A stretch of 64,000 nucleotides of DNA from Ichthyophonus hoferi (taxonomy: Eukaryota; Opisthokonta; Ichthyosporea; Ichthyophonida; Ichthyophonidae), in contig NAOQ01000411.1 of NCBI GenBank assembly GCA_002751075.1, positions 1 through 64,000 of the forward strand. Direction: 5' to 3'. Below the pieces are notes generated by a model. The model saw only the letters and a program-made list of their open reading frames with translations, made no database searches and was not told the DNA's origin. Shown one piece after another: positions 1-14,900 of the stretch (positions within the stretch are counted from its first letter, which is position 1; each line of letters starts with the position of its first letter). Position numbers and translations under genes: made by a program.

Positions 1-384
1 AAGGTACAATCGCGATAAACGATCTTGTAACATATAGTAAAATGAATAAAGTAAACAATTACAAGAACAAAACACCTTTGTATAATTTTGAATGTGAAAT
101 AATACAAAGTAACATGATCTTCTTTTTTTATAGTCTTTTGCATATGGTTGGTAATAATAAGTATAGACACGAGCGTTCTTGTGTCCTATATTTGCTTAGA
201 AGGAGAGGGAATACCAAATTAAGTAGCGTTTAAACACGTTCCTTTACATAAAAGGAGTATAAATATACCAAGACATATATTTTTTATTAAACAAGTCAGC
301 AGGACTAGTCTTAGGCCGGATGTCTAGGCAATGTATTATGTGGGCCCCAAAACATATGATCTGAAAGGACTTATTATGGTAGCA

Positions 385-550
385 GGGCTTCTGCCATTGG
401 CTGGTTCAATTTTGTTGATCATCTTGGATTGCCACCAATAGATTGCACTTACTGTTTTCCCGGAATGCACACGTAATAATCATTGCAAGTAATAGCTAAT
501 GATTATAACTATCAAAAAATACTTATATTAATTAAATATTCCTGTGTTAA
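385..550 (+). repeat. Diverged dispersed repeat, copy A
   Basis: The phrase cattggctggttcaattt, followed by similar spacing of accaat, gattgc, ttttcc, gtaataat, attgc, aatgattata and cctgtttta-like words, is shared with 24530-24700. The two copies are clearly related but diverged by substitutions and small indels, so the element is old. No coding potential is visible and the family is not recognised. Confidence 0.55.
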
Positions 551-3500
551 TACCTATTATAGTTTATATGCATGCAACAATGATACAGTAGTATCATTGC
601 AGATCTTATTAATAATGAATTCGTCTCTGTCAATGTCTATAGATAATGACTCCCTTTTAATATAGTCAACTTCTCCTTCACCGCCAGGCTAAGTCTTGGT
701 GTCTTGAGATATTTTAAGTTAAGTGACTCTTGATTGTTGGGAGAATAACATACTCACTTCTTTTGATCAGTGTCAATTAACAACGAAGTGGCGCTCAGAT
801 TGGATAATTCACAAGTGGTCTAGAAATGTACATGGCATGGATGTAGAATACCTAGACTGTTAATTATCTGTAGATTTGAGGCTTCCAAGTACATGTTAGG
901 TTTAGGAAAATAATATGGAGTCTTTTGAGAGGCTTACCAAAAATACGCTTTATTTTGTATTAGCCGGAATACGTTGTAGAAAACCATGATGGTCCTGTGT
1001 AGCTAGTTGTTTGCACTATGATTAGAACCATTAAGAAATGCTAGCACACGGCTAACATCTTTTATAATTAGTATAAGTCCTACTTAAGTGATATGTTATG
1101 TCTATGATATGATCACAAAATTATAGATTATACATTGATTGCTAATTCATTACAATTACGGGATTCACAAGGTCTGAGCCAATGACCATCATGTACTATG
1201 TGATATAGAACCAACCATAAAATGTCCAAACGTAAGGCACATCCAGCAAGGTTTGACTATTATTAATTGTTTAGTATATCATAGTTAACGAAATACAATG
1301 CAACACTCAACTAGGACTTCTAGTAAATATAAAAGGCGCTAGTCATTTCAACGTTTATTAATTGTTTGAATTCTGGGACAAATAATTAGCTACAAAAGAC
1401 GAGTCTGATCTTCTATTAAGTATTTCAGACAATACTAAATAAATGAACTGTTGATGAATCTGTTAACATACCCCATACTATTGGCTTAAAATCCAATGTC
1501 TTTGGAAACCACCAACCTACAGACAATTAGTATATTAAGTACTCTGCACAGACGCTACACGCATTTCAAGACCAACTCCAGATTAGCCAATCGGAGCACC
1601 ACTTCTTTGTTTATCAATATTTTTCACAACAAGTGACTACGTTATTCCCTCAACAGTCAAGATTTACTTAACCTGGAATACCTTAAGACACAAGCTAGCA
1701 GTGAAAAAGAAGTGGTCGATCTTGAAAAGGAGTCATTATCCATAGACATCAATAAAGGAGATTCGATATTAATGAGATCCATAATAGTTCATAAATCTTA
1801 TATTTTCTCCATACCCTGACTAAAAGTAAATTGATGTCTGCTACTGTGAAACAGGATATGGTACATTATAATACTAATAAAAATTATGCTTGTAGAACTA
1901 TGATTAGAACCAATAATAAAGTGGTTCCAATAATGCTATAAAGATTTAAAAGCCAATCACTGCAATATAATTCTAATTATATTGAAATATATATAGTATA
2001 TGGGAATGCAATCAAGATGTACAAGGTGATTGATCTAAGCAAAGTAGATCATATGTGCATGACCCGATACCAACTAATTACATCATAAGAGAATCTATCA
2101 TCATATTCTGCATTTAGAAATAATTTGACCTTCGATTAATTTAAACAAAATAGTATTGCACTACTTGATTATAATCAATTAATGAACTAGAATTTAATCT
2201 ATTTTAAGAATGGTTAGCATGGAATATGAGTTACGGTTTTTTCCCAATTCATTCATTAATTAGATATATCTTATTGTGTAAAATTACAGGGTGATAGTTA
2301 GTATACATTATATAAACCTCTTTAAGAAACTTCAGCTAAATTGAATTTTAACTTTGCTTGTTACTGTTTAACCTTGAGATGATGCGTGTCCCATTACTAT
2401 AATTAACTATCTTAAAGCATTACTAAATTATTATAAGTCCATATTCAAGGTTAAGCTCATTGTGCTCAATGGCTTTCAATAGGCCTTTATTTATACCAGT
2501 TTTCAGTGAATATTTTGGTACATGAATACTCCATAATAGACTATGTCTAAAAATCAATGATCTGCATTGGCACTTCCTAACATAATACACTCTTGAACTA
2601 CTTGGACACGAAAATAAGCTACAAAAAAGACTCACAGAGATCGCTTCTGATTGGTGTGTAGTTGAGAACCATGTATTATCATATTATTCTGGATTAAACT
2701 AAAATTGGAGTGCCATTTAATGAGATCGCAGCCAATAATTCAGTTGATGTGGTTATGGCCAATAATATGCGCAGAAGTTACTGTTAGCTGTATTACCAAA
2801 ATCCGTATGCAAATGTTACACACAAATGCTTCATAATAAAGCTCGAGAACATATTCTAACTAAAGGTTGTCCGCCTAATTACATTGTTCTTGAAAATTTA
2901 CGCTTTGCACAACTAATTAAGGTATACCAATAGTTTCCTATAGTTTTAACCGTATGGGTGATTTAAACTAAATTCAAACATTGTTAGGATCTATTGCGAT
3001 TGGTTAATGTAATTCATCACCTTTTATTCAATAAATCAATTCACAGGATTGTGTAGTATTGCCAATAGAAATAGTGAGATGTGGAATACTATTTTGGAGA
3101 CTTAACTCAACTAATAATAAAAAAAGCCCAAGCATCTTGTTTAACAAGAAGGGCCAGTATTACATTATGTAAATATGATAGTGAGTATATACGTTGGTGT
3201 GATTGATTAGTTTTTCCTAATGACCTTTACATGCTTGCCAAGTAGATTTGACTGTTATTGGAAAAACTTGCCTAATTGTTGACCCAAGTGACCTCACTGT
3301 ACGTCGCTAGCCCCAGAATATCGTAACCCTTACTAAATATCATGAGCACTGATTTACTATAAATAGAATGGAATGTTATGAACTTGAAATCAAGCCCCAG
3401 ACTCAATGTGTTTAAGAGACTGCAGAACTTACACGAGGGTATGAAATTTAGTTACAATGATATTAGTATTTTCATACATTTAATAAAGTCGTTAGTATAT

Positions 3501-4243
3501 TTTGACTTTTGTCATCCAACTATCAAATAATCAATAACTGGGATAATGCATCACGGTAGAAGTATATAAAAGTTTTCCGAACAAATTACCATAATTGACT
3601 TATAGTACATCTAGGGCATACTTGGTACACACTTGATAGTACGCACATTCAATAGGCAAAGAGTTCATCAAGATAAAGCTTATATATATACCTAAGTACT
3701 GAAACTGGCTAGCATTGATAGTCGAAATTTTTAAAGAATTACTTCCTGAAGTTTTTTCAAGGAAATGAATAATGTCGTTTTATTGATTCCCACACAGGTG
3801 CACATCATGATATATCAAGATTTTGGGGTTAACTATATAGTGGAGACAAACAACAAGGAAATCTATTGCCGAGTCAACTCCTCTAAATGATGTCTTCTGG
3901 AGACAGTGTATGCATTAAACCCTAGGTGAATTTTAGATCCATAATAATATCTTAGAATTTTGGGGAAGGCATATTTGTTGATCTAAGATTTTTGAAATTG
4001 TATGACGATCCATGCTTGTTCAATCACCATGATCATTCTTTTGGGTTTGCATAGAACAGTTGACACATAACGTGTCTAAATAACTAACATACAAATACAT
4101 AAGTACTATTGCTTTACGTTACTTTCCCAATGCTAGTACACATACATGGTTTTAAAGAATTATTTCAAATACAAATTTTATTATGTATTTTAATAGTAAA
4201 ATAAAATAGTATATATTACAATTTAATTGAAGCACACGAAATG

Positions 4244-4682
4244 GTTCAATGACGTCATATAAATCTCATGGAGAAATATAAAAAAGTTTTTTAAAAAGCA
4301 TATAGAAATGCGTTAGCGTATTGTGCCGAGTAATCTTCAAGTTTCATCCGTTTTTGAAAAATGTCAATAAACTTTTAACACGGGTTTCTTACACTTGACA
4401 AGGATGTAAATATATCAAGTTTGCATAATTAAGAATATACTTTTATTTTTCATTTGCCGCAGGCCTTGCTTTTTTTACATGCTGTTTAACAAAATATAAT
4501 AATACCTACTAAAAAATGCAGATTCATGAGTAGATCTAGATTTATTGCTGTCAAGGTAATAGGCCTATCAGTCAGATACGTCAATTCTATTGGTGTACAG
4601 TCATAGCGAGTCACCTTAGATAAAAGGTCTTCAATGACGTCATGGGAACAAATGCACAAAGTTTTTTTTTTTTTTTTTTTTT
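4244..4682 (+). promoter_or_regulatory. Duplicated CRE-containing block upstream of PRRC2
   Basis: The palindrome TGACGTCA, the classic CREB/ATF half-site pair, occurs at 4250-4257 and 4635-4642. Both copies sit in the longer shared word ttcaatgacgtcat and both are followed by a gg-gaa-aaat stretch and a run of A then T, so the block looks like an internal duplication with one copy carrying an extra 11 bp or so. The second copy runs into a 21-base poly-T (4662-4682). It lies about 210 bp before the PRRC2 start codon. Binding by CREB/ATF-type bZIP factors is inference. Confidence 0.5.
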
Positions 4683-4694
4683 GTGGCTCGCTCG

Positions 4695-4709
4695 TTTTGG
4701 GCGCGAAAA
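4695..4709 (+). promoter_or_regulatory. E2F-like site upstream of PRRC2
   Basis: The word ttttgggcgcgaaaa matches the E2F/DP consensus form (TTT-G/C-G/C-CGC with a GCGCGAAA core). It lies 140 bp before the PRRC2 ATG. The same 14-base core recurs at 38367-38380. In DNA this AT-rich a GC-rich word of this length is unlikely to repeat by chance, so a promoter element is likely, though function is inferred. Confidence 0.5.
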
Positions 4710-4849
4710 GGAGCATTCCTTGGAACACTGCTGTTTGCAGTAAAAAATATCGGATTTTTATTTTTAAAAAAGACCCACAGGATTTAGCCTGGTGTCGCAC
4801 GTCACTTATTTAAAATCCAATGCCTAATAAAATAGGATAGGTGCAGATT

Positions 4850-7800
4850 ATGAGTATACAAAGATCGTCTAAGGATGATGGCGCGAGTAAAGGGAAGTTT
4901 AGTAGCTTAAACTTGAGCGGGGTGTTCAAGGGCACCACCTCGAAGCCATCTACTGTAACAGGTAAAATACTTCATCTACCATACTGAATGCCATCTCTTT
5001 AGTATCTATATTATAGATTTATGGGGATTGATTGTGGATGGCCAATGGATATGGCATGCATAAGAATCTTGGGCAAGGAGTGTCATGGAAGATTTAGAAA
5101 ATGTTATCATGGGAATTGAGGCTCTAAGAACATGAGTCATGTCAGAGAGATTACAATGTGCAGATTCTTGTGGTTTAATTTTTAGTGGAAGGTTTGTTGC
5201 GTTTATTGCTCATCAGAAAAGGACATGGTATCAATTTTTGTTTGAAAAGTACTTATAAAGGCTATCTTTATAGGCACTCGCCCTGGTTTGCAAGTTATTG
5301 GCCGTGTAAAAGGAAATAAACTTGGTACTTCACCTACTGTTGCCCCACGGCCTATTAATCTTCCAAGTTTGAGGGCTGAAAATGCCGGTCTCGATCCAAC
5401 CACAAAAATCGTACCCACTGGGGGTGCTTGGCGTGTCCAATCAACCCCACCTCAGTCTTTGGCACAGTCCGCAGAGCAGACAACATCTGGGCCTTTACCA
5501 CAAATAACTAAAAACGTAGAAACATCTCCACATAAAATTAAAATTTCACAGCTGCCATCTAGAACTGTCCTACAGACTGGCTCTCCGAGACAGCCACAAA
5601 TCCCTTTTCAGAGTGTAGGCGATTCGTCTCCTTCGGAGACCTCCAGTAGTATATGGGCATCTAAACAGTATGTTTCCTCACTTGTTTCTTTTAGGGGCAT
5701 TGTGTTTACAGTAAATGGTCTTACTGCATAGACTTTGGACTTTAGATGTTTTGTTGTTGTTAAAATCCCTTCGCTTTCTGGCAAGTGTTTTAGAGGGCTA
5801 ACTGTATATATGTTTCTGTTTTGAATAATAGCGTTCTCATTTTCTTATTGTGTATATCGTTAATGTGCAGAAGCTTTGGCTGAAATTTTTTGGAGACTAA
5901 AGCCAGTGATATTACTATGTAGATATTATAATATAGATATTTCTGTATAGATTGACGTAATGGTTTCTGCTATGTAACCCTGTCAATAATTAGATAATAT
6001 TGTTTATCTCTAATCTCAAACTTTCAATTTATTACTGTTAGAGTATGCATCCACTCCTTAGTTAAGTCTCATCCATGTCTATATATCTTTCCTGTCATAT
6101 ATATATGTTGTTTCGGCGTGTTTAATTTTTTATTTACATCAACCTTGTTTCGTTCTATATACCTTTATTGCTATAGAAAGACAAGATTGTTCTGTGTTGA
6201 TGTTATATTACCCCTAGGTGCATGGCACGATATTATTTTTTTAGTACAGCGATTGTAAAAACACCATTTAGGATTTTAAAGCTGATGTCGAACATGGCAC
6301 TATTCATCATCATGTATCACTTTGTAAGAGGTGTTGATCAACTGGGTGCATGTAATATAAATATAGAGGGATGTACGCAAGACAAACGCCAAACTGTAAA
6401 CTCTATTGTAATTGTAGTTCTTTTGCTTTGTTCATATTAGATTATAATGGCTAGATTCATCATTCTGCAAAGCCTAGTAACTTGGATAGATACATGCACA
6501 TATATAATTTATTCGTTTATATTTATTTCCATAAGAGTTTGTGTATAATACAATATACTTTGGTAGATAAAGGGGCATGAAAGGAGAACCTACCTATGAT
6601 GTTCGGGGCGGACACTGACCGATATATATATATTATATTTGCGTGTGTGGTTTCAGTTAGGTAATGATTATTGTGTAGGAATGGATAATTGATGGGTGTG
6701 GATAAAGTGTATCGTCTAACCTACCCTTACACTTCTAGGGCTAAGTCTCCCTCTTCTGTACCCAAAAAGCCTGACATAAACCTAGGAGACTTCCCAGCAC
6801 TGGGAGAAGAGCCAGTAGGCCACGAGTCACCTGTAGTGCAGCCTTCCCCCCATGACGCTACCAAGGAAGGGGCCGTACATAAGCCTCAATCCAGGGATGT
6901 GTATCCCAGTAAGGAGCATGCGTACAGAGGGGACCATGAACGATGGGATGCCCCGCCATCTAACTACCGACCAATGGAACGAGGTAGGTACACTCACCCT
7001 TATATGGCCTCGCCCACAGTCAGGTGGTATTGTCTATGATTAGTTAGCTGCATGTGTAATTATTGTTTATTATATTAATTGGAGTGGTGGTGACACGGGA
7101 GGGAGAAGAGAGACTACACAGGGGATGGGAGGATGCACGATGCCTGATGCATGGTGCTTGACTTTTGAACTTAGCATGCTGTGGTTCCCAGTCTATAGTC
7201 ATTATTATGCTGCCTTATCCACATGCATACATACACGCTTGTACACATCTAGTGACATACCTCATGCAATCCTTTTGACCTGCATGTTAAGAATCGTGTC
7301 CACACTTGTTACATATCGCAGTCTGTTGGTCAGGGTAAGGTTGGTGCTAATCTACTGGCTCTCTGGATAGGGTACCCCGGCCAGGACTTTAATGATCATG
7401 GTAACTTTGAGTATCGACAACGCGTAGGGTAAGTAAAGGAGCCAAGTTAATCACTTAGATAATGCTGGTTAGTCAGGAATCACGAATCAATATTTTGATG
7501 TGGTGTATGCGTCTCCTTTCTGGTGGTGTGTGGGTCAATATGTACACAAATATCTATACTATATATACATATATACGGATATTTCGTTGCGTGGAGACAT
7601 ACCATTAAGTGGTTCCTTAGGTATATGTGGTTACTCTGTGGCATACTAATGTGTACTTTGGATCTCTTATACTAAATGCGTTATTACCAGACAGCCTTCC
7701 ACCCTACATGTATTATTGTAAATGGATATATTTCCATTTTATATCATCTCCCAGTGTACGTATTTGTTGGCTTTAAACCTGTGAAACGAAAGAATTCTAT

Positions 7801-8906
7801 CATTTTGAGTTTACAGTAGATACCAGTTGTGCACACATGTGGCCTATATTTGACATCTTGGCGCCATCTATCAACGTATGCAAACATACACTATTGCCTC
7901 TGACCGAAGTATCCCCGTATCTATATTGGTACACTTGAATATTGTATAGCGCAAGGATTCATGTTTATTAATTTCATAGTTATTTTCCATAGGCTAGTTA
8001 GTATGTTATAATTCGTTATCTTTGGGGTGGCTATCAGGTTTGTCCTGCTCTATTATTCCCCTGTGTCTATTGTTCCAATGCTGTAGGCTATGTGATATTT
8101 GTCCTGGTTGTCGGACTTTTCCTTTGCACTATAGGGGACCTCCTATGTGCATGTCTACTAAGTAGTAACATATTACTACCTACTGGACAGAATCTATATT
8201 ATCTTCTACCATAAATAAGTGCACAGGCCATTTGACTATAGACTATAAATGAGTTAGTAATGGGGCCAGGACTGTAGTATCCCACGACCTCTCACACTAT
8301 GTCGAGGATACATATCTAGACAGTCTCAGGTGGGGTGTCGTTCAACTGAGGGAAATGATGCTGGTTTTTGTTACGGGACAAGATTGGATGGTAGATTTAT
8401 GGCCACGATAATTGCATAACCCATTACATAATACACTATCGCTCCTGCATACACTGATAATTTCTTATTTGCTAGGGGTCCCTATGGAGGTACAGCACCA
8501 TATAACCAATACGATGGCCCCAGACCGCTCCTACCCTCTCATGGTCTAGAGGGACCTCGTGGGCCGGGTGGGTTTGGACCACTCCCAGGGAATATGTATA
8601 TGGGTGGACCCAATGAGAGAGAAGGGATGAGGCCAATGGGCCCCTATGGACCCACAGACGAAGGATATCAACCGCAACTATTGGATCGTGAGGGACCAAG
8701 GGGAATGGGTGGGTATAGACCATTGCTAGGTGACCGTGAAGGACCCAGACCTATGTTTAGAGGGGCCACCCCCGGGTACATTGGTGGGGTAGGTCCACAA
8801 TACCGCCCCTATCCAGGTGATCGCTATACAGGCCAAGGCCATTGGGGCAACCAGCCTCAGAACTACAATCAACGCGCCAATCAGCCACCCTTCCCTCCTC
8901 TGGCCC

Positions 8907-8950
<44 letters not shown>

Positions 8951-11900
8951 CCCCTTCTACCTCGCCCTACCCCTGTCCAGTCTCAACCATTGGCTGCTCC
9001 CTCGGAGTCACATCCTGTCGTTCCCCGAGCTTCTATTCCTGTCCTACGTACTGCATTGGTAGACCATATCAAAAAGGCAACAGAACCACCCGACAGTGAA
9101 GGAGATGACACGTGGGCCCTAGACGAGGAGATGGACTTTAACCAACAGGTGGTCTTTGATGACGAGGTGGCCAAGAGGCCCGAAGGCACAGGGCCCCTGG
9201 ATGGTCAGGAATCCAGCTCCAGTGATGCCCTGGGTCAAACAGAGACTGTGCGGGAATCCCCCATAGGTGATAACAATAACAGTGCCACATCGTCTCCCCA
9301 GCCTGCCTCTCTGGCCAAGATGCAGGTGCTAGGCCATGGTGGGGTCCCTGTTCCTATGAGCTCTCCACGTCAGCAGCCTGTCAAGGTCCTTACCCGCGGA
9401 GACGAGCAGGCCAAAAAAGATGGGGCTTGGGGCACCGGAAAGACCGATAGCAGACCACACATTACTATTTTACACAAGAGTACTGAGCCACAAACCATAG
9501 TGGAGCCTACTCATTCACAACAGACACCATCTCTATCATTGCCTAAGGAGGTAGCCGAGACACATGCAGCCCCAGAGGAGGTAGAAAAAGAAGCAGAAAA
9601 GAGTGTAGATGAGATAGAAGTAGAAGAACCTGCCAGTGTGGGACCACCAGCCGTGTCAGCGTGGAGTCGTACTGATCGTATATCTGTTATTACTGGTGAG
9701 TCATGGTGTGGGCTTTATCTATTATCACCTACCACGCCTAACAGGCATATGGCAACTATGCACACATCATAAATGTCTATATTTGTTTGCACATTCTCTT
9801 TTTATTTTTTCTCCCTTTACCGTAACAGTTTTTATCACATTGTTTAATTTGTGTTATTCATGGCCAGATGTCAAAGATTTACCTATTGTAGTTATGTTGA
9901 TACCTACCTGAGGCCCTCTGTCATTATGCATACCTACACCTATTCATCAATCCTATGGTATACATACATGCTACACTATCGTGGGTTCTTTCAGATATAT
10001 CTATGAGGCCACCGTAGTTGGACTCCTACCCATCATTCCCTGTTTTCCCTGTTGAGCAGGCTTATTTCTATAGACAGGCTTATTCTTATATACATACACA
10101 GTTCCCATCGCCCGCACTAACAAATTACCCATATTAAGACATCCAATGACATTCAGTGAGTGGGTATCAGCCAATAATAGTGCTCGGATGCTAGCGCCAT
10201 TAGATGGATTAGGTAATAATCCCTAATGTAATTTTCAACAATCAACCGACTATTGGTTAATCATGCAGGACGCGCATCAACTCCCCCTGCCCAGCCTCCT
10301 ACCTCAACCAGTGAGAGTGTCCCTGTACAGGATACCAACCTGCCCCTTCCTACCCTCACTCCCTCGTCTGAGACACCCGAGGCCGTAGCTTGCCTGGATG
10401 AGGTACCCCTACAGAGGGCGGAGAATGAGCCCCAACGGAGACTCAGTGACACAGGGAAGACAGGGCGGGTTATACTTCAAAAGGATCGTATGCATGAATC
10501 AGTAGAGAGGGCTAGGGTGCGTCGTCAGCTGGAGGAGGAGAAGATGGCAGCGGAGATGAAAGAACGCGCCGCACTAAAACTAGCGGTGAGTGACTTTTGT
10601 CGGAGTAATGATCAATGATATGCTATATTATGGCTTTCTTTCTCGTTATCTTGGGAACAGTGGGGCTTATACATATTTGCTAGGCTATTATAACTGGGGT
10701 TTTTTTTAATGCTGTAGCACTCAATGCTGATTGGCCCACAACACCCGTAGTCTAAATATAGAACAAACCGTTCGCATTATACTTATACCGTTGGATGTTA
10801 TGTTAGATAGTAACCATAGTGAGACAGGCTGTTTTCTCTTTCTTTCCCTCCATTTTCTGTTTTCTCTTGTTATATCCTATATATTCACACTTAATCCTAC
10901 CTGAATACAAACCCCTTATATAATCTTCCTCCTCTCCTCTTCTTCCTACTGTATGGCCTTTTCGCTGGTCTTATCCTTTTGCTCTCTTACACACCCTTCT
11001 TTTCATTTTTTTTTTTTTTTCTGATTTGCAGCATATTCATACATCACTGGCCTAATTAATTTATGAAACACTAGTGGCACACATACATTGATAATCTAGA
11101 GCATGATGTGGTTATCAAAAGTTTCTTAATGTGTAGAACCAGTTGTGCGTGATACTAACGTTTTCTGATTTTCTAATATTCTATAGGCCTTAGAGAAAAA
11201 ACACCAGGAGGATGTACAAAGAAAAGAAGAAGAGAAGAGAAAAGAAGAGGAAAAAAGAGAGGCAGAGCGGAAGGAAGCTGAAGCATTGTTACAACAGGAG
11301 CAAGAAAAGGAAAGAGAAAAGGAATCTAGTGACAGACACGAGCGAGAGCAGAAGGAGTTGAAAGAGAAAGAGGAAGAGGAGGCAAAGAAAAGAGAAGAGG
11401 AGAAGCAAAAATGTACAGAGCAACAGCAACAACAGCAACAACAGCAGGACATTACAGCCCCGCTACCACACTTCCGCATTATGTCACGGGCTGGCCAGGT
11501 CAAACCGACTACTACTACTGCTACTACTAGTAGTACTAGTCCTCTTACAGCACCCGCCTCCACTTCCCAGTATTCCTCCTCTAGTCGACCCCTTGCCCCG
11601 TCTAGCGTTTCGGACCAAGTACCTGCTGTGCAGGTAGAGTCAGAGGGCCCTGCAGCCAAAAATCCTTGGCTCAAGCGTGTGGCCACCCCTGAACCATCAC
11701 AACAACAACAACAGCAGCAACAACCATCTGATCGTCTCTGCAGACCGGTATCCAAGCCTACACAGCCAAAGGAGGAGCAAGAGCAAGATGAACATAGGCC
11801 CGTTACTAAGGAAAGTGAAACCACATCTCAAAGACAAGAAAAACTACAGGTACAGGCATCTCAACCTGCTCGTTCGGCACCTCATCGCGAAGGAGAGGTT

Positions 11901-14900
11901 GTACGTGATTGGAAGATGGCAAATGTACGCCAATCAGCACCACACGTAGAGGACAATAAAGATCTTAGCTGTGATAATAAGGATAGTAAGCAACCTGTCA
12001 GTCAACCAATTTTGGAACGTGCCCTATTAGAGCCCCATAAAAAGGCTAACAAACCTATTAAAGATGACCAATCAGTGGATGGTGAATATGAGAGACTGCA
12101 CAAGCAGCGGGTTGGTAGCAAGGACAATGTAGCAACCATACATCATGGGCTACCCTATCGCCCTCAGAACCTGCAGGTGGAAAGGTTCTACATCCCTATT
12201 ATGACTGGTTCCTTGGCCTGGATTGATGAGATGGATATTGAAGAGCCAATCCCCTCTGCCATTGCTGTGTGTCTCCCTGGTGGTCGCATAGTTGCCATGG
12301 CAGCGCCTAGCACTCAGTCCTCATTGGTCCCCATAGAGCAGACTGAGCCCACTGTGGCCTCACCTGCAGAACTGGGTGATGTCGTTGAGCCTATGGAGGC
12401 CCAAGATGAAAAGGCTCTTTCGCCCTCTGTAGATGATGCCAAACCTACAGCTACCAGCCAGAGCAAAGCACGGCCTGTGGTTGACTTTGAACCTTTAGTG
12501 GGTAGTGGTATTGTAGTCATAGGACGTGAGGGCCAGGCTGGCATTGACCAGGATGAGACTGGGTCCTTTATTGAAGTCATGTCCAAGGCCAGCAGGAAAA
12601 AAGCAGCTGATCGCAAGCGGCGAGAGGAAGAAAAGGCACGGAAAGATAAAGAGAGAGAGGCTACAGTTACCAGTGTGACTACAGCACAGACCACAGTTAC
12701 TGCGCCAGTGGCTACCACCCCTGCTCCCTCCTTATATTCTGGCCCTAGGAAACTGACGGCCCGCCTTCGTGTGCCGAGTATGCGCCAACCAAGGTTGAGC
12801 ACAGCGTCAGAAACAGTCCCTGCGGAAGATGCAGCGAAGACTTCTACTGAGTCCAAGGAGCCTATTAAGAGTGAGGAAGCGACCAAAGAGGCCTTAGATG
12901 ACTCCACCCCCCAGGCCTTTGCCACCCCTGTCAACATGTGGGTTCGTGGCCCACCTCATATCATTGATACCTCTCTACAGGTCACAGAGTCCTCCCCCCG
13001 TGCTGGTAAGGCTGACAAAGAGACCGCAGCTGGCTCCCTTCCTGCCAGCCCTTCCAAAGCGATGTATAGTAATGAGCGCGGCTATGAGCATGTGATGTTA
13101 ACAATGAAACAGCTAGAGCAAACAGTCAGTGACCTTAGAGTCCCGCAGGGCAGTACTACCAACGACAGGGATGACAAACAAGCCCGTATGGCTGCAGCCA
13201 AGGCCGCCTGGGAGAATGCTCCTATGGTCTCTAGTCCGAATAAAGGTACTAAACAGTCCAACGAGGACAGACTGGCTGAAGAGGTGGCGGCCACTGAGTT
13301 GGTGAATGCGACGGCTGCTATGCTGTCGCAGCCTACTACTGATCACCTGGACGAGGTAGGGATCTATACCTATATTCTTTTATCTATCTCTCTCTCTATC
13401 ATACACACCTACAAACAGTGTTATATATATATTTATATACCTAAAATATGATAGGCCAGATGAAAATTTAAAACCCGATATGGTATTATATGTATGTTTC
13501 ATGTGCCTTTCATTCTTTTATTTTTTCTATAATAAACACCTATCTACATACAGCATGATGCATAGTAGATCCATAATATATATCTATAACTATTTATTAT
13601 CATTGTCTCATTGACAGGCCATCATAACATGCAATATTGTGCACAAACATATCTCCTCGCATTTGATGTTTGTTATCTTGGTTAAGGGATTACCAAGTGT
13701 CTGTTTTGTTTCACTTTTCCTCTTGCATGGTATGGTATGTACTGTGTTGTGATGTGTGGCTGGGGAAACGTGTTTTAATTTACATATCTTCTTGCTTATC
13801 AGGGTGAGACCGAACTACAATCGTCATCACCTGCTGTACCGGCTCATATTCCTACGCCCCCACCAGAGACAGCCGCAGGCTCTGTAGATGAAGGTAAGCC
13901 ATGTCTGCAGGATACTGCTTCCTCTTTGCAGGATGCTACCCCTGCAGCGCCTGCCAGCCGCCCTCAGACATCCCAGGTTCCCATTGGCCCACAGGCCCAA
14001 TCTGTCACCCACTCTCCTGTTGCCACGACAGCGGAACCTACCTCTGGTAATAACCAATCGACTGCTACTGAGCATAACGACAGTAGTGAGGCCACAACCA
14101 GTAAGAGTAAGCCCAGGGATGACTTTCCACAGGAGTTTGTGCCATCTTGGCAGCAGGGTAGTCAGAAACATGCAGAAAATCCCCCCGATGCCGCTCTGTC
14201 ACCAGCACCAGCACAGGTACCCAGGCAAAGGCCGCAGCAAGGGGCAGGCCATCGTGGGGGTGAACAGTACACAGCTTTCCAAAACGTATTTGTACCATCT
14301 AACATGGTTTATCCTACTCAATATTACAATCTAGGCTCCACTACTCAGGCAATATACGCTGCCCAACAGCAAGCTACAGCGCTACTAGGCACCCAGTGGG
14401 TTGGCCCGCAGCAAAGACCAATGAATGGTCCTGCTGGCACACACCATACTGAGTCAGGAGAGGGTGATAACGAGGGGGGTGAAGGTTGCTATGGCGACCT
14501 GGCAGTTTATGGAGGGGTGGGGTGGCACATGGCTATGGGTAATGGGTATGCCTCCCAGCAACAGGTGGAGATGTACCCCATGGCCCAGATGCAGGTACAA
14601 CAACAGGGCCATGCCAGCCACATCACTACTGTGCAACGTCCAGGGCCCGCTACTGCCTCTCAAGGTCAACAGCTTCATTCACAGTCCCACAGCCAGTCTT
14701 CCCCCATGGCCGCCTATGTGGATGCTGCTCCTTTCTCTCCACAGAGCAACCAGCAGGCCGGCACTGCCATTCCTCAGTACATGGCCAGTGGTGGTCCTAA
14801 TGCCATGCATGCCAAGCCCTTAGCCATGCCCCAGGGCTACAAGCCGTCCCCAGTGGACTCTCAATATGTGCAGTACCCGTCCCTTAACATGGACCCTGCC

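Larger units (their letters stand above)
1..4849. other. Gene-free AT-rich upstream region
   Basis: No open frame here is longer than about 104 codons and none shows coding-like composition or a recognisable family. The DNA is strongly AT-rich with stops in all frames. It holds diverged repeat fragments: 385-550 is related to 24530-24700, and a short phrase (ctatgattagaacca) occurs near 1015 and again near 1900. The last 600 bp before the PRRC2 start carries a duplicated CRE-containing block and an E2F-like site, listed separately. I see no RNA gene. Confidence 0.6.

Noticed and set aside
11126-11824. Minus-strand 232-codon Ser/Cys-rich frame
   Set aside because: It is the antisense shadow of the Q- and E-rich coding sequence of PRRC2 exon 7.
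13894-13931. Possible mini-intron within PRRC2 exon 8 (gtaagcc ... tttgcag)
   Set aside because: Removal of 38 bases would shift the frame, while reading through keeps a long open frame with family-like composition.
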